Assembly (NCBI GenBank): GCA_002898935.1
Contig: BEII01000155.1
Span: forward strand, 1 to 5,251
From: a bacterium HR32
GTDB lineage: Bacteria; Sysuimicrobiota; Sysuimicrobiia; Sysuimicrobiales; Sysuimicrobiaceae
Reading direction: 5' to 3'
Length of the DNA: 5,251 bases
The stretch's first letter is position 1. Every line of letters starts with the position of its first letter. The position numbers and the translations under genes were made by a program. Below, piece after piece: positions 1 through 5,251 of this stretch. The notes beneath the pieces were generated by a model that was not told where the DNA came from, searched no databases, and saw only the letters and a program-made list of their open reading frames with translations.

Positions 1-515
1 ACGAAGGGGTTCGGGATGCCGACCCGGCCCCTGTAGCGCGGTAGGGTCAGGTCCCACCAGCTGGTGGGCCGGAACCGGACGTGGTGGGTGTTCAGCGCCA
101 CCACGTTGAAGATGAGTCGCACCTCGTGGTAGCGGTTCCCGTCGTAGTGGTAGCGGCCCGGCACCCGGCGCCCGGAGGGCGGGGCGTACGCGGCCAGCAG
201 GTCCCGGCGTGCCAGCTCGCGGAAGAAGGCCACGTCGGCAAACCACAGCACGTCCGCCTGGATGCGGCCCGCCTGCATCTCCGCCTGGACCTTCGCCACC
301 ACCGGTCCGGACCCCGCGCGGAAGACCCGCACCCCGACGTTCGGGTAGCGACGGTTGAACGCCTGCACCACCAGGTTCACGTCGTCCTCGGACTCCGAGG
401 TGTACAAGGTCAGGGTCCCGCCCGGCGCGGGAGCCCCCACGCCCGGCTGCAACCCTGCAGCCAGGAGCGCCGCTCCCAGTGCCGCGACCAACGCCCACCG
501 CCTCACGCGTCCCAT
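1..515 (-). CDS. ABC transporter extracellular solute-binding protein, N-terminal part (partial)
   Basis: The visible 171 residues are the start of a secreted periplasmic-type binding protein; the C-terminal half lies past the left edge. Residues 1-28 form a signal peptide: basic MGRVRRW, a hydrophobic Ala/Leu core, then a probable signal-peptidase I site after PGVGA. No lipobox cysteine is present, so it is not predicted to be a lipoprotein. The mature protein begins with the lobe-I pattern of the FbpA/AfuA-like binding-protein family: TLTLYTSESEDDVNLVVQAF, RRYPNVGVRVFRAGSGPVVAK, EMQAGRIQADVLWFADV, then LIFNVVALN, TSWWDL and RGRVGIPNPF. Family members bind ferric iron, sugar phosphates, aminoethylphosphonate, thiamine or other anions. 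The ligand-defining C-terminal residues are not visible. The gene starts 7 bases after the TIM-barrel stop, which ties import of a solute to this operon. Permease and ATPase genes would be expected further left. Confidence 0.88.
   Translation of the reverse strand, partial: MGRVRRWALVAALGAALLAAGLQPGVGAPAPGGTLTLYTSESEDDVNLVVQAFNRRYPNVGVRVFRAGSGPVVAKVQAEMQAGRIQADVLWFADVAFFRELARRDLLAAYAPPSGRRVPGRYHYDGNRYHEVRLIFNVVALNTHHVRFRPTSWWDLTLPRYRGRVGIPNPF
53..68. repeat. 16-bp perfect palindrome inside the solute-binding protein gene
   Basis: CCCACCAGCTGGTGGG is an exact inverted repeat of two 8-base arms with no spacer. It lies in coding sequence for Pro-Thr-Ser-Trp-Trp, a plausible conserved segment of the binding protein, so chance and protein constraint may explain it. 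No regulatory function is claimed. Confidence 0.5.
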
Positions 516-522
516 CGCACGT

Positions 523-531
523 TCACCTCCC
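523..531 (-). promoter_or_regulatory. Ribosome binding site for the solute-binding protein gene
   Basis: The minus strand reads GGGAGGTGA, whose last three bases are the stop codon of the TIM-barrel gene. The GGAGG core is 10 bases before the ATG at 515. An in-frame GTG at 506 is a weaker alternative start. Confidence 0.7.
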
Positions 532-1746
532 GTGGGGTGTCAAGGGTGACTGGCTGCCGCGGCCGACCTCGGCCACCTCCTGCCAGAGCTCCTCGAACCG
601 TCCCTTGTTCCACCGCGCCAGCTCGTCCCCCGGGCTCATGGAAAACCCCTCCAGCACCACGCAGCCCGAGAAGCCGCCGAGCGCCCGCAGGCACCGGTGG
701 AGGTCTCTCCTGCCCTGGCCCAAGGGCAGGTGCAGGCGCGACGCGTCGGCGTCGCTGAAGTGCACGTGTACCACCGGCTCCAACGTCCGGATGAACTCCG
801 CTTCGTCCTGCCCCCACGGGATGTGGGCCACGTCCAGGGTGATCCCCAGGTTGGGACGCCCCACGGCCCGCACCAGGGCGTTGGCCTGTTCCGCCTGCAC
901 CACGTACTCGCCCTGCCGAGACTCCATGTGTTCCACGCCCAGCCGCAGGCCGAGCTCGGCGGCGTGGTCCGCGAGCTCCCGCAGCACCCCCACCAGGGTA
1001 TCCCAGTACGCGGTCCCGTCGTCGTAGGGCACGGTGACGCGCCCGGGGTGCAGGGCGACCACTTCCGCCCCGACCCGCGCGGCCAGCTCCAGGGACCGGT
1101 GCAGTTCGGCCACCGAGGCCTGGCGGATGGTGTCCAGGCGGGAGGTGGGGTTGAGGTCCCAGCTGAGCGCGTGCAGCGTCACCACCATCCCGAGCTCCGC
1201 GGCCCTGCCCCGCACCGCCTCCGGGTCCTGGCCCTCCTGGAGCAACGAGAACGCCCACAGCTCCACACCGTCGTACCCCAGGCGTGCGGCGCGCTCCAGG
1301 ACGTCCAGGGCTCCGTGGGCCCACAGCAGGGGCGCGCTCAGCAGCAGCCGGAAGGTCCGCTGCGGGGGTGGGAACTCCCGCGCTGGCACCGGGCGCTCGG
1401 ACCGGCGGCGGGCGCCCGTTCCGCGCACGATGTCCAGGGTGGTCCGCAACTCCGCCGCCACCCGGAAGGGCTTGGTCACCACGCGGCCGGGGAGCGTGGT
1501 CAAGAAGCGGCGCGGGTCGTGCAGGGCCTCCTCGCCCAGCTCGAATGGCTTGGCCACTAGGCGCCGCACGAAGCTGCCCATGTACTGTTCCATGAAGTGC
1601 AGGGTGTCCGCCACGCTGCCGCGGCCGCACACCACGCACGTGATCTGCGAGCGGCCGGCGGCGCGGGGCGCCACCAGGTGGTGAGTCAGACGGCCGCACC
1701 GTGGGCAGTGCAGCTCCACCTCGTAGCGCTCCGCGACGGCCTTCAC
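523..1746 (-). CDS. Sugar phosphate isomerase/epimerase-type TIM-barrel protein with N-terminal zinc-ribbon-like module
   Basis: The 407-residue protein has two parts. Residues 12-41 hold two CxxC knuckles (Cys14/Cys17 in HCPRCG, Cys37/Cys40 in CVVCG) typical of a zinc ribbon. A helical linker follows (about 45-110), then a basic, Pro-rich stretch (111-128). Residues 131-395 resemble the xylose-isomerase-like/AP-endonuclease-2 TIM-barrel superfamily (IolE, IolI, Hyi and sugar-phosphate 3-epimerases): GYDGVELW (158-165), ALHPGR (231-236), GVEHME (270-275), LDVAH (304-308), HVHFSDAD (327-334), HLPLGQG (339-345) and VVLEGFS (363-369). Likely divalent-metal ligands are Glu272, Asp305, His329 and Glu366, with His233 and His308 nearby. 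Known members isomerise, epimerise or dehydrate sugars or polyols. Family members are usually about 250-300 residues, so the first 130 are an addition. The GTG start overlaps the E2 stop. The exact reaction is not recognisable, and the zinc-ribbon role (protein contact, nucleic-acid contact or structure) is open. Confidence 0.85.
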   Translation of the reverse strand: MKAVAERYEVELHCPRCGRLTHHLVAPRAAGRSQITCVVCGRGSVADTLHFMEQYMGSFVRRLVAKPFELGEEALHDPRRFLTTLPGRVVTKPFRVAAELRTTLDIVRGTGARRRSERPVPAREFPPPQRTFRLLLSAPLLWAHGALDVLERAARLGYDGVELWAFSLLQEGQDPEAVRGRAAELGMVVTLHALSWDLNPTSRLDTIRQASVAELHRSLELAARVGAEVVALHPGRVTVPYDDGTAYWDTLVGVLRELADHAAELGLRLGVEHMESRQGEYVVQAEQANALVRAVGRPNLGITLDVAHIPWGQDEAEFIRTLEPVVHVHFSDADASRLHLPLGQGRRDLHRCLRALGGFSGCVVLEGFSMSPGDELARWNKGRFEELWQEVAEVGRGSQSPLTPHGR

Positions 1747-2822
1747 GTGCCCTCCTCCACCCGGTCCAGCCACCGGGCCAGGTCGTCCAGGAACCGGGCG
1801 CCGTCGGCACCGTCCGCCACCCGGTGGTCCAGGCCCAACGTCAGCTCGCACACGGGCCGCAGGGCCAACGCGTCGCCCACCACCCATGGCCGAAGCCGCA
1901 CCGCGCCCACCGAAAGGATGGCCGCCTGCCCTGGGACCACGAGGGACGTGAAGCGGTCCACGCCCATCATGCCGAGGTTCGACACGGTGAACACCGCCCC
2001 CCGCACGTCCTGCAGGCCCAGCCGGTTCTCGCGGGCGCGGAGCGCGAGGTCGCGCACCTCCGCGTCCACGACGCCGAGTGGCTTGCGGTCCGCGTGGCGC
2101 ACCACCGGCACCACCAGACCCTGCGGGGTGTCCACGGCAACCCCCACGTGCACCGCCTCGGCCACGGTCCCGTCCGGCGAGGTCCGGAGCCGCGGGTGGT
2201 CCCGCAGCGCGCGCGCCGCGGCCCACACCACCACCGCGGTGTACGAAGCCTCGCCCCGCGACCGGGCGGCCACGGACAGGTCCACGGCACGGGTGAGGTG
2301 TACCTGCGGCACTTCGCGGGCGCTCTGGACCATCCGGTCTGCCACCACCCGCCGCCACTCCGCCGCCGGGGTCGGTTGCCCCCGCTTCTCCAACGCTTGC
2401 CGGACGTCCGCTTCGGTGATCCGGCCCCCGGGCCCGGTGCCACTCACCGTGTTGAGGTCCAACCCCGCCTCGCGCGCCAACCGACGCGCCGCGGGCGTGG
2501 CAGCGACCGGAGGCTTCTCGGTCACGGGAGGGGCGGACGCTTCCTGCGGTGGGGCTTGCGGCCCCTCGGCCGGGGGCACCTCGCCGGGCTGCACGATGTA
2601 CGCCATCACCGCGGTCACGGGCACCACGTCGCCGGGACGGGCACGGATGCCGGCGAGGATCCCGCTGGCCGGCGCCTCCACCTCCATGTTCACCTTGTCC
2701 GTCATGACCTCCACGAGCGGCTCGCCGGCCTGCACGGCTTCCCCTTCTTCCCGCAGCCAACGGACCACGGTGCCTTGCTCCATGGTCATGTCGAACTTCG
2801 GTAGGATCACGGGATGCGGCAC
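1743..2822 (-). CDS. acoC: Dihydrolipoamide acyltransferase, E2 component of the dehydrogenase complex
   Basis: This 359-residue protein is the structural core and acyl carrier of the complex. It moves the acyl group from E1 via a lipoyl arm to CoA. Domain order: one lipoyl domain (about 1-78) with lipoyl-lysine Lys43 in MTDKVNMEVEAP; an Ala/Pro-rich linker (about 79-107); a peripheral subunit-binding domain (about 108-146) with TPAARRLAREAGLDL and GTGPGGRITEADV; and the catalytic domain (about 153-359). That domain contains VHVGVAVDTPQGLVVPVV (224-241), FTVSNLGMMGVD (278-289) and the active-site LDHRVADGA (331-339), with His333 and Asp337 catalytic. The single lipoyl domain and short linker give a compact protein at the small end for the family. 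The subunit-binding domain implies recruitment of an E3 that is not encoded here. The GTG start follows a strong Shine-Dalgarno sequence. The stop overlaps the next gene by four bases (GTGA). The acyl substrate is unproven. Confidence 0.93.
   Translation of the reverse strand: MPHPVILPKFDMTMEQGTVVRWLREEGEAVQAGEPLVEVMTDKVNMEVEAPASGILAGIRARPGDVVPVTAVMAYIVQPGEVPPAEGPQAPPQEASAPPVTEKPPVAATPAARRLAREAGLDLNTVSGTGPGGRITEADVRQALEKRGQPTPAAEWRRVVADRMVQSAREVPQVHLTRAVDLSVAARSRGEASYTAVVVWAAARALRDHPRLRTSPDGTVAEAVHVGVAVDTPQGLVVPVVRHADRKPLGVVDAEVRDLALRARENRLGLQDVRGAVFTVSNLGMMGVDRFTSLVVPGQAAILSVGAVRLRPWVVGDALALRPVCELTLGLDHRVADGADGARFLDDLARWLDRVEEGT
1751..1758 (-). promoter_or_regulatory. Ribosome binding site for the zinc-ribbon/TIM-barrel gene
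   Basis: The minus strand reads GGAGGAGG, ending 4 bases before the GTG at 1746 and lying in the final E2 codons. It supports a start that includes the cysteine-containing N-terminal module, rather than a shorter protein starting at the TIM barrel. Confidence 0.78.
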
Positions 2823-2827
2823 GGCGG

Positions 2828-2834
2828 CCTCCTC
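2828..2834 (-). promoter_or_regulatory. Ribosome binding site for E2
   Basis: The minus strand reads GAGGAGG, overlapping the TGA stop of E1 beta and placed 5 bases before a GTG at 2822. It fixes the E2 start: the open frame runs further upstream, but the lipoyl domain begins immediately after this GTG. Confidence 0.8.
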
Positions 2835-3816
2835 ACGCGGCCAGCACCTGTCGCACGGCCTGCACCACGTCCTCCTCCTGCGGGACCGCGGCCCGCTCCA
2901 GGTTCCGGTTGTACGGGATGGGGCACTCGGCACCACCCAGCCGTACCACGGGAGCCTGCAGGTGGTAGAGGGCGTCGCTCTCCGCGATGCGTGCCGCGAT
3001 CTCCGCACCGACCCCCAGGGTCTTCACCCCCTCGTACACCACCACCACCCGGCCGGTCTTGCGCACGGACGCGAGGATCGTGTCGGTGTCCAGGGGCCGC
3101 AGGGTGCGGGGATCCACCACCTCCACGGAGACCCCTTCCTCGGCGAGCCGGTCGGCGGCGGCCAGGGCCCGGGGCACCATGCCCGAGGTGGCCACCACGG
3201 TCACGTCCGTCCCTTCCCGCTTCACCTCTGCCCGGCCCAGGGGCAGCTCGTAAGGCTCCTCGGGCACCGGGCCGCGGGTCCGGTACAGGAGCTTGTGCTC
3301 CACGAACACCACCGGGTTGGGGTCGCGGATGCTGGCGAGCAGCAGGCCCTTGGCGTCCCGGGGGGTGCTCGGGGCCACCACCTTGAGGCCCGGGACGTGC
3401 ACGAACCAGGCCTCCAGGCTCTCGGAGTGCTGCGCCGCGGCGCCGGTCCCTGCGCCCGCAGGCGTGCGCAGCACCAGGGGCACCTGCGCCTTCCCGCCGA
3501 ACATGTACCGGATCTTCGCCGCCTGCAGCACGAGCTGCTCCATACACAGGGTGATGAAGTCCATGAACTGCACTTCCAGGACCGGCCGCAGGCCGGTGAG
3601 CGCCGCGCCGATGGCACAGCCGGTGATGGCCGCCTCCGAGATGGGCGTGTCCCGCACGCGCTCGGGCCCGAACTGCTCCAGCAGTCCGTCGGTGACGCCG
3701 AAGGCCCCGCCGTACGTGCCGATGTCCTCCCCCAGCAGCACCACCCCGGGGTCCTGCTCCATCGCCTGCCGCAGCGCCTCCCGAACGGCCTCCGCGTAGC
3801 TGAGCTCCCGGGTCAT
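2833..3816 (-). CDS. acoB: Thiamine-diphosphate-dependent dehydrogenase E1 component, beta subunit (AcoB/PdhB type)
   Basis: This 327-residue cytoplasmic protein is the partner of E1 alpha in the alpha2beta2 dehydrogenase. Residues 1-180 form the pyrimidine-binding transketolase-like domain: LGEDIGTYGGAFG (28-40), the PISEAAI segment (58-64) whose Glu61 is expected to activate the thiamine aminopyrimidine, QFMDF (83-87), and RTPAGAG followed by QHSESLEAW (129-137), where His130 is the expected active-site histidine. The C-terminal transketolase domain shows VEVVDPRTLRPLD (231-243) and VVYEGVKTLGVGAEIAA (259-275), and the subunit-interface tail CPIPYNRNLE (298-307). The length is standard and no key residue appears missing. 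The ATG overlaps the E1 alpha stop (ATGA). The E2 gene follows after 10 bases. As for E1 alpha, AcoB-type is the best guess, while pyruvate or branched-chain 2-oxoacid specificity cannot be excluded. Confidence 0.93.
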   Translation of the reverse strand: MTRELSYAEAVREALRQAMEQDPGVVLLGEDIGTYGGAFGVTDGLLEQFGPERVRDTPISEAAITGCAIGAALTGLRPVLEVQFMDFITLCMEQLVLQAAKIRYMFGGKAQVPLVLRTPAGAGTGAAAQHSESLEAWFVHVPGLKVVAPSTPRDAKGLLLASIRDPNPVVFVEHKLLYRTRGPVPEEPYELPLGRAEVKREGTDVTVVATSGMVPRALAAADRLAEEGVSVEVVDPRTLRPLDTDTILASVRKTGRVVVVYEGVKTLGVGAEIAARIAESDALYHLQAPVVRLGGAECPIPYNRNLERAAVPQEEDVVQAVRQVLAA

Positions 3817-4781
3817 GCGTACACGTCCTCCAGCAGGGTGCTCGGGTCGGGCTCGGGGCTCGCCTCCGCGAACCGCACGGCCTCCTCCACCTGCTCCCGC
3901 GCCGCCGCCGCCAGCGCGTCGAACTCGCCCGGCTGCACCAACCCCTGCTCCTCCAGCAGCCTGCGGAGGCGCTCGATGGGGTCCTGGGCGCGCCAGCGCG
4001 CGACCTCCTCGCGGGTGCGGTAGCGCTGGCGGTCGCTCTTGCTGTGGCCCCGGTAGCGGTACGTCACGCACTCCAGCAGGGTCGGGCCACCGCCGGCCCG
4101 CGCGCGCTCCACCGCCTCCGACGCCGCCTCGAACACCGCCAGCACGTCCATCCCGTCCACGGTGCGCCCGGGGATCCCGTACGCGCACGCCCGGTCACTG
4201 ACCCGCTCCACCCGCATGGACTGGCGCACCGGCATGGACATGGCGTACTGGTTGTTCTCGCACACGAACACCACGGGCAGGTCCCAGATGCTGGCCAGGT
4301 TCACGGACTCGTGGAACGCGCCCTCGTTGGCCGCCCCGTCCCCGAAGAAGGCCACGCACACCTGCCCGCTCCCGCGTACCTGGATGGACAGCCCGACACC
4401 CGTGGCGATCGGTAGTCCGCCGCCCACGATGCCGTTGGCGCCCAAATTTCCTCCTTCCACGTCCGCGATGTGCATGCTGCCGCCCCGGCCGCGGCAGTAA
4501 CCGGTTTCCTTGCCCAGGAACTCCGCCATCATCCGGCGCACGTCCGCGCCCTTTGCGAGGCAGTGCCCGTGGCCCCGGTGGGTGCTGAGGATGTAGTCGT
4601 CCGGCCGCAGGGCCTCGCACACGCCCACGGCCACCGCCTCCTGCCCGATGCTCAGGTGCATGGTGCCGTGCACGCGCCCGAGCCCGTACAGTTCCTCCGC
4701 CTTCTCTTCGAAGGCGCGGATGAGGAGCATGGTGGCCAGCATGGCCCGCAGGCGCTCCGTGGGCAGGCTCGCCGTCTTCAC
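3813..4781 (-). CDS. acoA: Thiamine-diphosphate-dependent dehydrogenase E1 component, alpha subunit (AcoA/PdhA type)
   Basis: This cytoplasmic 322-residue protein is the alpha subunit of the E1 decarboxylase/lyase of a 2-oxoacid or acetoin dehydrogenase complex. With E1 beta it forms the thiamine-diphosphate site that cleaves the substrate and reductively acylates the E2 lipoyl group. Visible family marks are MHLSIGQEAVAVG (41-53), STHRGHGH (66-73), the GRGGSMHIAD block (98-107), NGIVGGGLPIATG (116-128), and the cofactor motif GDGAANEG (147-154) closed by NN (176-177). The phosphorylation-loop region YRYRGHSKSD (241-250) is also present. The length is normal for the family. The GTG start at 4781 is chosen because of its Shine-Dalgarno sequence and because homology begins shortly after it. 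It overlaps the regulator stop and its own stop overlaps the E1 beta start. The sequence resembles acetoin dehydrogenase AcoA most, but pyruvate and branched-chain E1 alpha subunits are close relatives, so the substrate is inferred, not shown. Confidence 0.93.
   Translation of the reverse strand: MKTASLPTERLRAMLATMLLIRAFEEKAEELYGLGRVHGTMHLSIGQEAVAVGVCEALRPDDYILSTHRGHGHCLAKGADVRRMMAEFLGKETGYCRGRGGSMHIADVEGGNLGANGIVGGGLPIATGVGLSIQVRGSGQVCVAFFGDGAANEGAFHESVNLASIWDLPVVFVCENNQYAMSMPVRQSMRVERVSDRACAYGIPGRTVDGMDVLAVFEAASEAVERARAGGGPTLLECVTYRYRGHSKSDRQRYRTREEVARWRAQDPIERLRRLLEEQGLVQPGEFDALAAAAREQVEEAVRFAEASPEPDPSTLLEDVYA
3826..3831 (-). promoter_or_regulatory. Ribosome binding site for E1 beta
   Basis: The minus strand carries GGAGGA within the last codons of E1 alpha (Leu-Glu-Asp), nine bases before the ATG at 3816. 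With the ATGA stop/start overlap, this indicates translational coupling of the two E1 subunits. Confidence 0.65.
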
Positions 4782-5251
4782 CGTCCCACCTCCCGTTCCG
4801 CGCGCAGCGACCGCAGCACCGCCCGCGCCGCCACGTGGTCGGTCACCAACACGTCCACCAGATCGCCCCGCAGCAGGCCCAGGATCGCTTCGGCCTTCTC
4901 GAGCCCTCCGGCCACGGCGACCACCGTGGGGATCCGCCTCAGGTCCTCGAACTCCACGGCCACGATGCGGCGCTGCAGGGCTTCGTCCACGGGGAGTCCG
5001 TCCCGGGTGTAGGGCCGGGTGCACACGTCGCCCACCGCGCCGCGCTCGCGAAGGGCCGCGAGTTCGCGCACCGAGAAGTACCCGCTCTGCACCAGGGTGG
5101 AGGACGGCACCAGGGCACCGACGCCCACCAGGGCCACCTGCGCGCGGCGGGCGAGGTCCAGGGCCCGGCGGATGCCGGGGTCGGAGCACAGGGCCCCCTG
5201 CACCTCGGGGCTCGCGACCACCGCGGGCGCGTGCAGCAGGTGAACTTCGCC
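4778..5251 (-). CDS. SorC/DeoR-family sugar-binding transcriptional regulator, C-terminal part (partial)
   Basis: This is the effector-binding domain of a SorC-type transcriptional regulator. The 5' part, including any helix-turn-helix, lies beyond the right edge. The reading frame is open to the edge and gives 157 visible residues. They show the family pattern: an HAPA segment followed by a helix ending LCSDPGIRRALDLAR, a GVG turn (visible residues 43-45), GAVGD (71-75), a RIPTVVAVAGGLEKA strand-loop (107-120) and a VLVTDH strand (134-139). In known members (SorC, CggR, DeoR, LsrR) this Rossmann-like domain binds a phosphorylated sugar or similar metabolite and controls DNA binding. An internal GTG at 5221 could be taken as a start, but the family sequence continues upstream of it, so the gene is simply truncated. 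Its stop overlaps the E1 alpha start by four bases (GTGA), so it is probably co-transcribed with, and likely controls, the genes downstream. Family confidence is high; the effector is unknown. Confidence 0.9.
   Translation of the reverse strand, partial: GEVHLLHAPAVVASPEVQGALCSDPGIRRALDLARRAQVALVGVGALVPSSTLVQSGYFSVRELAALRERGAVGDVCTRPYTRDGLPVDEALQRRIVAVEFEDLRRIPTVVAVAGGLEKAEAILGLLRGDLVDVLVTDHVAARAVLRSLRAEREVGR
4787..4794 (-). promoter_or_regulatory. Ribosome binding site for E1 alpha
   Basis: The minus strand reads GGGAGGTG here, with the GGAGG core 7 bases before the GTG at 4781. It lies inside the last codons of the regulator gene. It decides the E1 alpha start: the frame stays open far upstream, but no family-like sequence precedes this GTG. 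Confidence 0.8.

Noticed and set aside
1..515. Firm annotation of the solute-binding protein as a ferric iron carrier.
   Set aside because: The residues that define iron binding are in the missing C-terminal half, and the neighbours argue for a carbon substrate.
523..1746. Annotation of the TIM-barrel protein as an endonuclease IV, with the zinc ribbon as a DNA-binding part.
   Set aside because: The motif set (VEHME, LDVAH, HVHFSD, HLPLGQG) and operon context fit sugar isomerase/epimerase relatives better than the nine-ligand trinuclear zinc site of endonuclease IV.
503..1810. A 435-codon minus-strand frame overlapping the zinc-ribbon/TIM-barrel gene.
   Set aside because: Its translation is Gly/Arg/Pro-rich without motifs, while the alternative frame encodes a clear TIM barrel with a Shine-Dalgarno-supported start.
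523..2760. Much longer version of the TIM-barrel gene, starting at 2760 inside E2.
   Set aside because: The extra upstream translation is low-complexity and overlaps the whole E2 gene out of frame. The GTG at 1746 has GGAGGAGG at ideal spacing.
1597..4023. An 808-codon open frame on the plus strand, and several other long plus-strand frames.
   Set aside because: They lie opposite well-recognised minus-strand genes, are rich in Arg, Pro, Ala and His in low-complexity runs, and show no family motif. Long antisense frames are expected in very high-GC DNA because stop codons are rare.
2833..4188. Longer version of E1 beta, starting at 4188.
   Set aside because: Sequence before the ATG at 3816 is an Arg/Gly-rich shadow of E1 alpha. 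Family homology begins right at the chosen ATG.
4778..5221. A complete short gene starting at the GTG at 5221.
   Set aside because: The frame stays open to the window edge and the preceding ten residues fit the SorC domain, so this is the tail of a truncated gene.
1..5251. tRNA, rRNA, CRISPR, insertion sequences, riboswitches or terminators.
   Set aside because: The window is nearly all coding, with gaps of at most 10 bases, and no repeat arrays, terminal inverted repeats or hairpin-plus-T-run structures were seen.

Overview
The window is a compact, high-GC (roughly 70% by eye) bacterial operon read entirely from the minus strand, so it runs from right to left. Codon third positions are almost always G or C, GTG starts are common, and each internal gene follows a strong purine-rich Shine-Dalgarno sequence. 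This fits a high-GC bacterium such as an actinobacterium, a high-GC thermophilic Firmicutes relative, or another Terrabacteria lineage. The sequence alone does not identify the taxon. No RNA gene, mobile element, CRISPR array or sizeable intergenic gap was found.

In transcription order the genes are: (1) the C-terminal effector-binding part of a SorC/DeoR-type sugar-responsive regulator, cut by the right edge (4778-5251); (2) E1 alpha (3813-4781) and (3) E1 beta (2833-3816) of a thiamine-diphosphate 2-oxoacid/acetoin dehydrogenase; (4) its lipoyl-carrying E2 acyltransferase (1743-2822); (5) a 407-residue protein joining an N-terminal four-cysteine zinc-ribbon-like module to a C-terminal sugar-isomerase-type TIM barrel (523-1746); (6) the N-terminal part of a secreted ABC-transporter solute-binding protein, cut by the left edge (1-515). 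Three junctions are 4-base stop/start overlaps and the other two are gaps of 10 and 7 bases, so the whole set looks like one translationally coupled transcript.

Read together, the genes suggest a regulated uptake-and-catabolism unit. The binding protein would capture a solute, the TIM-barrel protein would isomerise or epimerise an intermediate, and the E1/E2 complex would cleave a 2-oxoacid or acetoin-like compound and pass the acyl group to CoA. The SorC regulator would sense a phosphorylated sugar or related metabolite. No E3 (dihydrolipoamide dehydrogenase) lies in the window. The substrate is not determined: the E1/E2 proteins look like AcoABC, but the SorC, TIM-barrel and binding-protein neighbours are not those of a textbook acetoin operon. 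The most unusual element is the zinc-ribbon/TIM-barrel fusion.
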